Source: AC-37 sp036389105 (GTDB taxonomy: Bacteria; Actinomycetota; Thermoleophilia; Solirubrobacterales; Thermoleophilaceae). Taken from it: a DNA stretch of 6,596 bases. The notes under the pieces are model-generated. The model was not told where the DNA came from. It searched no databases and saw only the letters and a program-made list of their open reading frames with translations. The stretch spans positions 1 to 6,596 of the forward strand of contig DASVQK010000107.1 of the NCBI GenBank assembly GCA_036389105.1, read 5' to 3'. Positions 1 to 6,596 of this stretch are shown here, piece after piece. How positions within the stretch are numbered: the first letter of the stretch is position 1; every line of letters starts with the position of its first letter. The translations under genes and the position numbers were made by a program.

Positions 1-1
1 C

Positions 2-2140
2 CCGGTGCGCCGCGCGTTCCTGTTCGCCTGCGAGCGCCACGCGGACCAGCGGCGCCAGTCGGGTGAGGGCTTCATCGTGCACCCCGTCGGCGTGGCCAAG
101 ATCTGCGCCGGCATGCGCCTCGACACGGAGACCCTGTGCGCCGCGCTGCTGCACGACACGGTGGAGGACACCTCCGCGTCCCTGCTCGAGGTGCGCGACG
201 AGTTCGGGGAAGAGGTGGCCACGCTCGTGGACGGCGTCACGAAGCTGACCGGCATCACCTTCCAGAGCCGCGACGAGCGCCAGGCCGAGAACTACCGGAA
301 GATGATCGTGGCGATGGCGCAGGACATCCGCGTCGTCCTGAACAAGCTCGCCGACCGCCTGCACAACATGCGCACGCTCGGCGCCATGTCCAAGCAGAAG
401 CAGCAGGACAAGGCCAAGGAGACCCTGGAGATCTTCGCGCCGCTGGCCCACCGGCTGGGCATCCACGCGATCAAGTGGGAGCTGGAGGACCTGGCCTTCG
501 CCACCCTCCACCCGCGCAAGTACAAGGAGATCAAGGGACTCGTCAACCAGCAGCGCGAGGAGCGCGAGGGCTACGTGGCCCGCGCCGGCAACTACCTGGG
601 CAAGGAGCTCGAGGCCGTCGGCATCGAGGCGGAGATCTCGGGACGGGCCAAGCACTTCTACTCGATCTACTCGAAGATGACCAAGAAGGGGCGCGAGTTC
701 AACGAGATCTACGACCTCACGGCGATGCGCGTGCTGGTCGGCTCGGTCAAGGACTGCTACGGCGCGATCGGCGTCATCCACTCGCTCTGGAAGCCGCTGC
801 CGGGGCGCTTCAAGGACTGGGTCGCGATGCCCAAGTTCAACATGTACCAGGCGCTGCACACCACGGTGATCGGGCCGGAGGGCAGGCCGCTCGAGATCCA
901 GATCCGCACGCGCGACATGCACGAGACCGCCGAGTACGGCATCGCCGCGCACTGGATGTACAAGGACGACGAGGGCGGCGTGCCGGCCGGGGCACCGGGG
1001 TCGGCGCGCGACCGGATCCAGTGGCTCGAGCACCTGCTCGACTGGCAGAAGGACCTGAAGGACCCGCAGGACTTCGTCCAGGGCCTGAAGGTAGACCTGT
1101 TCGAGGACGAGGTGTTCGTGTTCACGCCGAAGGGCGAGGTCCGGTCGCTGCCCGCCGGCTCGACGCCGCTCGACTTCGCCTACGAGATCCACACCGACGT
1201 CGGCCACCGCTGCGTGGGCGCGAAGGTGAACGGCAAGATCGTGCCGCTGCACTACGAGCTCCAGTCGGGCGACATCTGCGAGGTACTGACCTCGAAGAAG
1301 GAGCGCGGCCCGTCGCGCGACTGGCTGGCGCTGGCCAAGACCACCCGCGCGCAGTCGAAGATCCGCGCCTGGTTCAAGCGCGAGCGGCGCGAGGACTCGG
1401 AGCGAACGGGCCGCGAGATCCTCCAGGAGAACATGAAGCGCGCCGGCCTGCCGGCGCAGAAGCTGGCGGGCTCGCCGCTCCTTGCCGACGTGATCCGCGA
1501 GATGGGCTTCCGCAAGGGCGACGAGTTCTACGTCGCGCTGGGCCAGGCCAAGATCTCGTCCAAGGTCGTGGTCAACAAGGTGCTCCAGCGCCTCAGGCAG
1601 GGCGAGGCGGGCGTCGAGCCGCCGCCCGCCGGCGAGGAGCTGCTGGCCCAGAGCCGCAAGGAGGTGGCCAAGCCCACCGCCTCCTCCGGCAGCTACGGCA
1701 TCAAGGTCAAGGGCATCGACGACGTGCCGTTGCGGCTGGCCAAGTGCTGCCGCCCTGTGCCGGGCGACCCGATCCTGGGCTACGTGTCGCTGGGCAAGGG
1801 CATCACCATCCACCGCGACGACTGCCCCAACGCGCGCGCGCTCATGAAGAACCCGGAGCGCTTCACGCCGGTGGCATGGGAGGGGGAGGGGGCCACGTCG
1901 TTCCGCGTCGAGCTCCAGGTGGACGGCTGGGACCGCACGCGGCTCCTGGAGGACCTCTCGCGCACGTTCGCGGAGACCGGCATCAACATCCTCGAGGCGC
2001 GCTGCACGGTGGTGCACCCGATGGTCAAGAACCGCTTCGTCGTCGAGGTGGGGGACACCCAGGCGCTCAAGACCTGCATCCAGCGGCTGCGCAACGTCGA
2101 GTCGGTGTTCGACGCCTACCGCGTCACGCCGAGCGGCTGA
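2..2140 (+). CDS. relA: Bifunctional (p)ppGpp synthetase/hydrolase, RSH family (5' end cut off by window)
   Basis: This protein makes (p)ppGpp from ATP and GDP/GTP and hydrolyses it, in the cytosol and on starved ribosomes. Residues are counted from the GTG at base 5, which is probably internal, because the frame is open to the window edge and relatives have about 27 more N-terminal residues. The HD hydrolase domain is about 1-160, with H26, HDTVED at 50-55 and ADRLHN at 116-121, so its metal site looks intact. The synthetase domain is about 210-320, with the G-loop GRAKHFYSIY, D237, RFKD at 268-271 and LEIQIRT around E297. RFKD is the form seen in bifunctional enzymes; synthetase-only RelA has EFDD. 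A TGS domain follows at about 368-430, then the conserved-cysteine domain (CC at 581-582, H603, C607) and a C-terminal ACT domain at about 632-707. All domains are present, so the gene looks functional. The motif MPKFNMYQ resembles actinobacterial Rel. Its promoter lies outside the window, and its stop is 9 bases from that of the convergent synthetase gene. Confidence 0.97.
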   Translation, partial: PVRRAFLFACERHADQRRQSGEGFIVHPVGVAKICAGMRLDTETLCAALLHDTVEDTSASLLEVRDEFGEEVATLVDGVTKLTGITFQSRDERQAENYRKMIVAMAQDIRVVLNKLADRLHNMRTLGAMSKQKQQDKAKETLEIFAPLAHRLGIHAIKWELEDLAFATLHPRKYKEIKGLVNQQREEREGYVARAGNYLGKELEAVGIEAEISGRAKHFYSIYSKMTKKGREFNEIYDLTAMRVLVGSVKDCYGAIGVIHSLWKPLPGRFKDWVAMPKFNMYQALHTTVIGPEGRPLEIQIRTRDMHETAEYGIAAHWMYKDDEGGVPAGAPGSARDRIQWLEHLLDWQKDLKDPQDFVQGLKVDLFEDEVFVFTPKGEVRSLPAGSTPLDFAYEIHTDVGHRCVGAKVNGKIVPLHYELQSGDICEVLTSKKERGPSRDWLALAKTTRAQSKIRAWFKRERREDSERTGREILQENMKRAGLPAQKLAGSPLLADVIREMGFRKGDEFYVALGQAKISSKVVVNKVLQRLRQGEAGVEPPPAGEELLAQSRKEVAKPTASSGSYGIKVKGIDDVPLRLAKCCRPVPGDPILGYVSLGKGITIHRDDCPNARALMKNPERFTPVAWEGEGATSFRVELQVDGWDRTRLLEDLSRTFAETGINILEARCTVVHPMVKNRFVVEVGDTQALKTCIQRLRNVESVFDAYRVTPSG

Positions 2141-2154
2141 CCGGGGGGGTCAGC
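2136..2154. repeat. Inverted repeat containing both convergent stop codons; possible weak terminator
   Basis: A perfect 7-base inverted repeat (GCTGACC / GGTCAGC) surrounds a loop of five G. The left arm holds the TGA of the Rel gene and the right arm holds the TGA of the minus-strand synthetase gene. With only 9 bases between the stops, this is the only hairpin available to end either transcript. Neither strand shows a T-run after the stem, so it is not a classical intrinsic terminator. Part of the symmetry follows simply from two facing TGA stops. Confidence 0.3.
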
Positions 2155-4792
2155 GGGCGGCCTCGACGGCAGCTTCGATCCGGGTGCGCACCTCGCGCAC
2201 GAGCACCTCGATGTTGGGGTTCACGAGGATCGAGAGGTGGTCGCCGGGGATCCGCACGACCTCCAGCCCGCCGTCCACGTAGCGGTCCCAGCCGAGGGTG
2301 CGGCTGCCCGTGTAGCGCGCGGTGTCCTGCGTCGTGAAGACCACCGCGTCGCCCGGGTACCGCCGCGGGCGGTACTCCCGCTCGTGGTCGCGAAGGGCGC
2401 GCAGCCAGTCCGGCCCGACGGTCCCCGGCATCGGCTCCGCGGGCCCCGCCTCGTCGTAGCGCGAGTGGACGGCACGCCGCGCCGCGGCCGCCAGCAGGCC
2501 GGGGCGCCTGCCCTCCGGCCCCACGCCGAGCAGCTCGGAGCCGCGTGCCGCCGCCCGGCCGCGCCAGCGCATCGTGTGCGGAGCCGACTGGTCGAAGAGG
2601 CCGAGGAAGTCCACCCGCTCGCCGGCCTCGGTCAGCAGGCAGGCCATCTCGAACGCGACGCTGCCGCCGGTGGAGTGCCCGCCGATCAGGTACGGCCCGT
2701 GCGGCTGTAGCTCGCGCAGCCTGTCGACCTCGGCGGCGCCGATCTCGGCGATCGAGCGCTCGTCCGCATGGCCGTCGACGTCGCCGTAGACCCCGATGCC
2801 GTAGGCCGGGCGGTCGGGGCCGAACCCCTTGCTCAGGTGGCGCAGCGTGAACGGCCCGCCGGGGCCCGCGTACAGGTACAGGAACGGCGTCTCGCCGCCG
2901 TCTGCGTTGAGCGACACGAAGTCCCCCCGCGAGGCGGCGGCCGTGCCGGTCAGGCACTCGGCCAGGCCGCGGAGCGTGCTCGCCTCGACCAGCGCGCTGG
3001 CGGGCAGCTCGCGGCCGAAGCGCCGCGCGATCAACTCGAAGAGGTGGAAGCCGATCAGGGACTGGCCGCCGAGCGCGAAGAAGTCGTCGTCCGGCCCCGG
3101 CGGGCTCTCGAGACCGAGCACCTCCATCCAGAGCTCGGCCAGCGCCGTCTCCAGCTCCCCGCGCACCGGCGAAGCCGCGATCGCGGCGGGCGGATCCGGC
3201 AGGCGGTCGCGGTCGAGCTTGCCGTTCGCGTTCAGGGGCATCTCGCCGACGGTGACGAACGCCGACGGCACCATCGGCTCGGGCACCGTCCGGCGGAGCA
3301 TCTCGCGCAGCTCCGCGGCGGTCGGCGTGGGCTGCCCGTCCGGCTCGACCCACGCGATCAGGCGCGCCTCGCCGGACGGCCCGGGGCGCGCCATCACCAC
3401 CGCGCTGCCGATCCGCGGGTGCGCCGCCAGCGCGCCCTCGACCTCGGAGGGCTCGATCCGGACGCCGCGGATCTTGACCTGGTGGTCGATCCGGCCCAGG
3501 TGCTGGAGCACGCCGTCGGGCTCCCAGCGCGCCAGGTCGCCCGTGCGGTACAGCCGCGCGGACGGCGCGCCCGGGAGCGGGTTGGGCACGAAGCGCTCCC
3601 TCGTCAGCTCCTCGCGGCCGTGGTATCCGCGCGCCAGCCCCGCGCCGCCCAGGTACAGCTCGCCGGGCACGCCGGACGGGAGCGGCGCGCTGGACTCGTC
3701 CATCACGTAGGCCTGCGTGCCGGGGAACGGCCGCCCGATCGTGGGCGCCTGCCCCGGAGCGACCTCCGTGCCGGTGGAGTAGATCGTGTCCTCGGTCGGG
3801 CCGTAGGTGTTCACCACGCGCCGGACGCCGGGCTGAGCGTGCACCCGCTCCGACAGCTCCGGCGGGAGCGTCTCACCGCAGAAGCAGACCGTGCCCGCGG
3901 TCTCCGGCAGCGTCCGGTCGCGCAGCAGGGCGGCCATCAGCGACGGGACGGTGTTGATCATCGTGACGCGCTGGTCGGCGACGGAGTCGACCGCGAAGAC
4001 GTTGTCCACCTGGACCAGGCTGCCTCCCGCGCACAGCGGCACGAACAGCTCGAAGCCGGACATGTCGAAGCTGAGCGAGGTGGCGCCCAGCAGCGCCGAC
4101 AGCTCTTCGCGCGTGAACGTGGCGACGCCCCAGGACACGAACGCCGCGAGGTTGCCCTGTTCGATCATCACGCCCTTCGGCCGCCCCGTCGAGCCCGACG
4201 TGTAGATCAGGTACGCGAGGTTGTCGAGCCCCGGGCCGTCCCAGTCGGGGGCCGCGGCCTCCGCCTCCGAGGGCTCGCCGCGCGGCGGCTCCACCACCTC
4301 CTCCGCCAGGTCGGTGAGCTCCGGCTCGAGCGCCGGGTACGCGATCAGCACTCGGGCCCCGGAGTCCTCGAGCATGAAGCGCCGCCGCTCGACCGGGTAG
4401 CCGGGGTCGAGGGGCAGGTAGGCGGCGCCCGCCTTGTGCACGGCGTAGACCGCGACGATCGCCTCCGGCTGTCGCGGCAGGCAGATGGCGACCACCTGCT
4501 CGGGCCCGACGCCCAGCTCGCGCAGACGCCGTGCCAGGCGGTTGGCCTGCGCGTCCAGCTGGCCGTAGGAGAGGCGCCGCCCGTCGCGCACCACCGCCGT
4601 CAGGTCCGGCTCGCTGCGCGCGATCTCCTCGAAGCGCCGGTAGGCCAGGCGGCATCCGTCGGCGGGAAGCGGCCCGCCGTCGCCGAGCCGGATCAGCTCC
4701 TCGACACCGGGGCCAGCGGTCTCGTCGCCGCGCCCGGCCGAGCCCCCGCTCCCAGGGTTGCTGACGGTGCCCTTGTTGCGGGTCGAGTCCAT
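2150..4792 (-). CDS. NRPS-like single-module synthetase, domain order adenylation - carrier - thioesterase
   Basis: This 880-residue enzyme should adenylate a carboxylic acid, load it on its own phosphopantetheine arm and release it with its own thioesterase. The adenylation domain is about 54-528: A3 YTSGSTGRPKG near 197-207, A4 FDMS at 242-245, A5 NTYGPTE at 328-334, A7 YRTGDL at 415-420, A8 GRIDHQVKIRG from 433, and A10 NGKLDR at 523-528 with catalytic K525. The carrier domain (about 543-618) has DDFFALGGQS with attachment serine S578. The alpha/beta-hydrolase thioesterase (about 635-873) has GHSTG with S707, then D734 and H852 as a likely triad. There is no condensation, epimerase or reductase domain. 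D243 aligns with the amino-group-binding Asp of alpha-amino-acid-activating domains. I chose the ATG at 4792 because codons downstream end almost always in G or C, whereas the 14 codons after the ATG at 4837 include five ending in A or T. A GTG at 4858 and the ATG at 4837 are alternatives. No carrier-activating transferase or MbtH-like gene is present here. The product is unknown. Confidence 0.93.
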   Translation of the reverse strand: MDSTRNKGTVSNPGSGGSAGRGDETAGPGVEELIRLGDGGPLPADGCRLAYRRFEEIARSEPDLTAVVRDGRRLSYGQLDAQANRLARRLRELGVGPEQVVAICLPRQPEAIVAVYAVHKAGAAYLPLDPGYPVERRRFMLEDSGARVLIAYPALEPELTDLAEEVVEPPRGEPSEAEAAAPDWDGPGLDNLAYLIYTSGSTGRPKGVMIEQGNLAAFVSWGVATFTREELSALLGATSLSFDMSGFELFVPLCAGGSLVQVDNVFAVDSVADQRVTMINTVPSLMAALLRDRTLPETAGTVCFCGETLPPELSERVHAQPGVRRVVNTYGPTEDTIYSTGTEVAPGQAPTIGRPFPGTQAYVMDESSAPLPSGVPGELYLGGAGLARGYHGREELTRERFVPNPLPGAPSARLYRTGDLARWEPDGVLQHLGRIDHQVKIRGVRIEPSEVEGALAAHPRIGSAVVMARPGPSGEARLIAWVEPDGQPTPTAAELREMLRRTVPEPMVPSAFVTVGEMPLNANGKLDRDRLPDPPAAIAASPVRGELETALAELWMEVLGLESPPGPDDDFFALGGQSLIGFHLFELIARRFGRELPASALVEASTLRGLAECLTGTAAASRGDFVSLNADGGETPFLYLYAGPGGPFTLRHLSKGFGPDRPAYGIGVYGDVDGHADERSIAEIGAAEVDRLRELQPHGPYLIGGHSTGGSVAFEMACLLTEAGERVDFLGLFDQSAPHTMRWRGRAAARGSELLGVGPEGRRPGLLAAAARRAVHSRYDEAGPAEPMPGTVGPDWLRALRDHEREYRPRRYPGDAVVFTTQDTARYTGSRTLGWDRYVDGGLEVVRIPGDHLSILVNPNIEVLVREVRTRIEAAVEAAR

Positions 4793-4829
4793 GCGAACGC
4801 CGACGGCGAGAACTCCCCTCGTAGAGAGA

Positions 4830-4846
4830 GCGGCCATCCTGGCCGC
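4830..4846 (-). promoter_or_regulatory. GC-rich hairpin in the probable leader of the synthetase mRNA
   Basis: On the minus strand GCGGCCA and TGGCCGC form a perfect 7-base-pair stem around the three-base loop GGA. It lies between the putative promoter (4862-4890) and the chosen start at 4792. The alternative ATG at 4837 sits at the loop/stem junction. Further down the leader a CTCTCT tract (about 4824-4829) can pair imperfectly with GGGGAG (4813-4818), the only Shine-Dalgarno-like purine run, although that run is about 20 bases from the ATG, which is far. A role in translation control is inference; the sequence shows only the symmetry. Confidence 0.35.
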
Positions 4847-4861
4847 CCCGTCGCCCACTCT

Positions 4862-4890
4862 TTAGTAGCACGGCCGGGGCCGGCTGACAA
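4862..4890 (-). promoter_or_regulatory. Putative sigma-70-type promoter for the synthetase gene
   Basis: On the minus strand TTGTCA (4885-4890, five of six matches to TTGACA) is followed after exactly 17 bases by TACTAA (4862-4867, three of six matches to TATAAT, lacking the final T). It starts two bases after the stop codon of the lipid kinase gene, and both boxes stand out as AT-rich in GC-rich surroundings. Transcription would begin near 4855, which would make the GTG at 4858 unusable as a start and leave a leader of about 60 bases before the ATG at 4792. Read-through from the kinase gene is also possible. Confidence 0.4.
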
Positions 4891-4892
4891 CC

Positions 4893-5885
4893 TCAGGAGA
4901 CGACTGCCAGGGCGGCCGGCGTCAGCCCGAACGTCACGTCCTCGAACCGCCCGATGTAGTCCCCGTCCACCTGGAGCGGGAACGGCGATCCATCTGCCGT
5001 CCGCACCCGCAGCTCGCGCAGGGACGGCACGCTCTCGATGTGCCGGTGCCTGGCCACTCGGTCCGCGCGGCCGGAGAACAGGCGCGGGATCAGCGTGGGC
5101 ATGTCGATCGGGGAGGCGCGCCCCAGGACGGCCGCGGACAGCCGCCCGTTGATCCCGTCGGCGTCCTCGCAGACCCGTATCGGGCGGGGGCCGAAGTACG
5201 TGTACGGGTCGGAGTTCTGCACCACCACCGTGACGCCCTCGAGGGTCCGGCCGCCGGCCTCCACGCGGATGCGCGGCGGGTTGACCAGGTAGCGCCGGTT
5301 GAAGGTCGAGAGGGCCGCCCAGGTGAAGTACCACTCGCCGAATCGGGCCTTCAGCCGCGGCCGGCTGTCCACGCGCTCGACCACGCTCGCGTCCAGGCCG
5401 ATCCCCGCGGAGAACGTGAAGTGGCGGTCGCCCGCCCGCGCCAGGTCCACGCGGATCGGATGGAAGCGGTCCGCCACCCCCAAGAGGTGCTCGGTGGCGT
5501 CGACGACGTCGTTGGGGATGCCGAGCGTGCGGCAGAAGACGTTGGTGGAGCCGCCCGGCAGCACGGTCAGCGGCGTCTGGCTGCCCGCCAGGCCGTTGGC
5601 CGCCTCGTTCACGGTGCCGTCGCCCCCGAAGGCCACCACCACGTCGTAGCCCTCCTCCGCGGCCTCGCGGCAGATCTCCGCGGCGTGGAAGCGTGCCTGC
5701 GTGTCCACCGCCTCGACCGAGTAGCGGCCCTGGAGCGCGTACACCACCAGGTTCTTGAGCCGGTCCGAGACCGTGGTGGCGTACGGGTTCACGATCACGA
5801 GCATCCGGCGCTTCGGCGCTCGGTCGGGCAGGACCCGCTCGGCGAGCTCCTCGGCGCGCTCGAGCGCGGTTTCGGGAGGCGGCAT
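4893..5885 (-). CDS. Diacylglycerol kinase family lipid kinase (DAGKc/YegS-type)
   Basis: This 330-residue protein belongs to the family that phosphorylates diacylglycerol or related lipids with ATP at the inner face of the membrane. The catalytic domain begins at about 28 (MLVIVNPYA). The nucleotide-binding motif FGGDGTVNEAANGL is at 86-99, the second glycine loop LPGGSTNVFCRTLGIP at 109-124, GIGLDASV at 161-168, and the C-terminal VDGDYIG at 306-312. These are the expected family motifs in the expected order and the length is normal. No membrane segment or signal peptide is visible. The ATG at 5885 is supported by strong G/C third-position bias over residues 1-27; M28 at 5804 is an alternative because many relatives start at that point. 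No good Shine-Dalgarno precedes 5885, only GTGGGG about 11 bases upstream. The synthetase gene lies downstream on the same strand across a 100-base gap. The lipid substrate cannot be told from sequence; sphingoid-base and phosphatidylglycerol kinases share this fold. Confidence 0.93.
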   Translation of the reverse strand: MPPPETALERAEELAERVLPDRAPKRRMLVIVNPYATTVSDRLKNLVVYALQGRYSVEAVDTQARFHAAEICREAAEEGYDVVVAFGGDGTVNEAANGLAGSQTPLTVLPGGSTNVFCRTLGIPNDVVDATEHLLGVADRFHPIRVDLARAGDRHFTFSAGIGLDASVVERVDSRPRLKARFGEWYFTWAALSTFNRRYLVNPPRIRVEAGGRTLEGVTVVVQNSDPYTYFGPRPIRVCEDADGINGRLSAAVLGRASPIDMPTLIPRLFSGRADRVARHRHIESVPSLRELRVRTADGSPFPLQVDGDYIGRFEDVTFGLTPAALAVVS

Positions 5886-5928
5886 CGGAGGTGCAACCCC
5901 ACGCTCGCCGAACGGTTACTCGCACGGC

Positions 5929-5957
5929 TGGCGATCGGGCCCGAGCGGCTCTACCCT
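5929..5957 (+). promoter_or_regulatory. Weak candidate promoter for the sugar dehydrogenase gene
   Basis: TGGCGA (5929-5934) and TACCCT (5952-5957) are separated by 17 bases. Each matches its consensus at only three of six positions, but TACCCT keeps the T-A-----T positions that matter most in GC-rich actinobacteria. The resulting leader would be about 35 bases. It lies in the 113-base divergent region 5886-5998. In the same region I found no convincing minus-strand promoter for the lipid kinase. Confidence 0.2.
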
Positions 5958-5990
5958 AGGCGCGAACCCCCTCTGGACCCCGACCCCCTC

Positions 5991-5995
5991 AGGAG
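5991..5995 (+). promoter_or_regulatory. Ribosome binding site of the sugar dehydrogenase
   Basis: AGGAG ends three bases before the ATG at 5999. The spacing is short, but this is the clearest Shine-Dalgarno match in the window. It fixes the start, together with the Rossmann motif that begins at once after the methionine. Confidence 0.6.
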
Positions 5996-5998
5996 AGC

Positions 5999-6596
5999 AT
6001 GACGCTAGGAATCATCGGCATGGGCTACGTCGGCCTGCCCCTCGCGGTGGCGTTCGCGGAGGCCGGTCACGACGTGGTGGGCCTGGACACGGATCCCCGC
6101 AAGATCGCCGCGATCGAGGCGGGCGACAGCTACATCGAGGACGTCTCGTCGGAGCGTCTGGCGGCGCTGAAGGACCGCCTGCGGGGCACGGCGCGCTACG
6201 CCGACCTGTCGAAGGCGGACGCCGTGATACTGGCGGTGCCCACGCCGCTCACCCGCAACCGCGAGCCCGACCTGGGCGCGCTGGTGTCCGCCGGCACGTC
6301 GCTGGCGGGAGTGCTCCAGGAGGGCCAGCTGGTGGTGCTCGAGTCCACCACCTACCCGGGCACGACGCGAGAGCGCCTGATCCCGATGCTCGAGGAGTCC
6401 GGCCTGGCGGCCGGCCGCGACTTCCACGTCGCGTTCTCGCCCGAGCGGGTCGACCCCGGGCGCACCGACTACACCCTGCGCACGACGCCGAAGGTGGTCG
6501 CCGGCCTCACGCCGGAGTGCGAGCGCCGCGCGCTGGAGCTCTACGAGCTCGTGTGCGCCAACCTGGTGCCCGTGTCGACGCTCGAGGCCGCCGAGC
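5999..6596 (+). CDS. Nucleotide-sugar dehydrogenase, UDP-glucose/UDP-HexNAc 6-dehydrogenase family (3' end cut off by window)
   Basis: These enzymes oxidise C6 of a UDP-sugar to the uronic acid with two NAD+, feeding capsule, O-antigen or other surface polysaccharide synthesis in the cytosol. The 199 visible residues cover the NAD-binding half. The Rossmann loop GMGYVG is at 7-12, with D30 (GLDTD) at the end of the second strand as expected for NAD binding. SYIEDVSSERL lies near 44-54, AVPTPL near 79-84, ESTTYPGTT near 114-122 and FSPERVDPG near 145-153. The last residues, VSTLEAAE, are the segment just before the central helix. The catalytic cysteine and the sugar-binding half lie beyond the edge. 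SYIEDV and VPTPL resemble the WbpA/WecC group, which acts on UDP-N-acetylhexosamines, more than plain UDP-glucose dehydrogenase, but the substrate is not settled. Relatives are about 420-440 residues long, so a little under half is seen. It is transcribed away from the lipid kinase and probably leads a polysaccharide operon to the right. Confidence 0.93.
   Translation, partial: MTLGIIGMGYVGLPLAVAFAEAGHDVVGLDTDPRKIAAIEAGDSYIEDVSSERLAALKDRLRGTARYADLSKADAVILAVPTPLTRNREPDLGALVSAGTSLAGVLQEGQLVVLESTTYPGTTRERLIPMLEESGLAAGRDFHVAFSPERVDPGRTDYTLRTTPKVVAGLTPECERRALELYELVCANLVPVSTLEAAE

Noticed and set aside
816..855. Phenylalanine in MPKFNMYQ of the Rel synthetase domain, where many Rel proteins have proline
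   Set aside because: An aromatic residue at this place occurs in actinobacterial Rel proteins as I recall them, so it is a lineage mark and not a damaged site.
136..2337. Second long plus-strand frame (733 codons) inside the Rel gene
   Set aside because: It overlaps Rel almost completely in another frame, and its product is Arg/Ala/Gly/Pro-rich with no motif.
4868..4884. GGCC-rich near-palindrome between the putative -35 and -10 boxes
   Set aside because: The pairing arms are four bases with a two-base centre and mismatches outside; this is ordinary GC-rich sequence.
2768..5152. Long plus-strand open frame (794 codons) opposite the synthetase and part of the lipid kinase
   Set aside because: It is the complement of two confidently identified genes, its translation is low-complexity and rich in Arg, Ala and Gly, and it has no recognisable domain. 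Such open antisense frames are common in GC-rich DNA.
4693..5925. Minus-strand frame of 410 codons overlapping the lipid kinase
   Set aside because: It is a shifted reading of the kinase gene with biased composition and no family motifs.
5966..5990. Two copies of ACCCCCTC, 17 bases apart, upstream of the sugar dehydrogenase
   Set aside because: They are short and C-rich in a GC-rich spacer, so chance is a sufficient explanation; no known operator fits.
6005..6427. Minus-strand frame of 140 codons opposite the sugar dehydrogenase
   Set aside because: The plus-strand dehydrogenase is certain from its motifs and ribosome binding site; the antisense translation has no recognisable fold.
1..6596. 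tRNA, rRNA, CRISPR, insertion sequence or attachment site
   Set aside because: No repeat array, terminal inverted repeat, transposase-like frame or RNA-gene-like sequence was seen, and coding genes fill nearly the whole window.

Overview
The window reads as chromosomal DNA of a high-GC bacterium. G or C dominates third codon positions in every gene. The actinobacterial-style Rel protein (the motif MPKFNMYQ instead of the commoner MPKPNMYQ) and the STN variant of the lipid kinase loop point to Actinomycetota. A deep lineage such as Thermoleophilia would fit, but that is a guess. There are four protein genes, no RNA gene, no mobile element and no CRISPR array. No gene-free stretch exceeds about 115 bases.

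Layout from left to right. (1) A (p)ppGpp synthetase/hydrolase gene (Rel) on the + strand enters already running, lacking roughly its first 25-30 codons, and ends at 2140. (2) Nine bases further on lies the stop codon of a convergent minus-strand gene (2150-4792). It encodes a complete one-module, NRPS-like enzyme: adenylation, carrier and thioesterase domains with no condensation domain. (3) Upstream of that gene on the same strand is a diacylglycerol-kinase-family lipid kinase (4893-5885). The 100-base gap between them holds a plausible promoter and a strong hairpin, which suggest the synthetase gene has its own leader. (4) A 113-base divergent intergenic region separates the kinase from a plus-strand nucleotide-sugar dehydrogenase (from 5999), which runs off the right edge.

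How the genes may work together. Rel is a housekeeping stringent-response regulator that simply abuts the locus. The lipid kinase and the sugar dehydrogenase both belong to envelope biosynthesis. The A-T-TE protein is the accessory and most interesting gene: it should activate a small carboxylic acid, probably an amino acid, as a carrier-bound thioester and release it by its own thioesterase without making a peptide bond through a condensation domain. Its substrate-pocket residues match no signature I recognise. A link between this enzyme and lipid or glycan modification is only inference from position.
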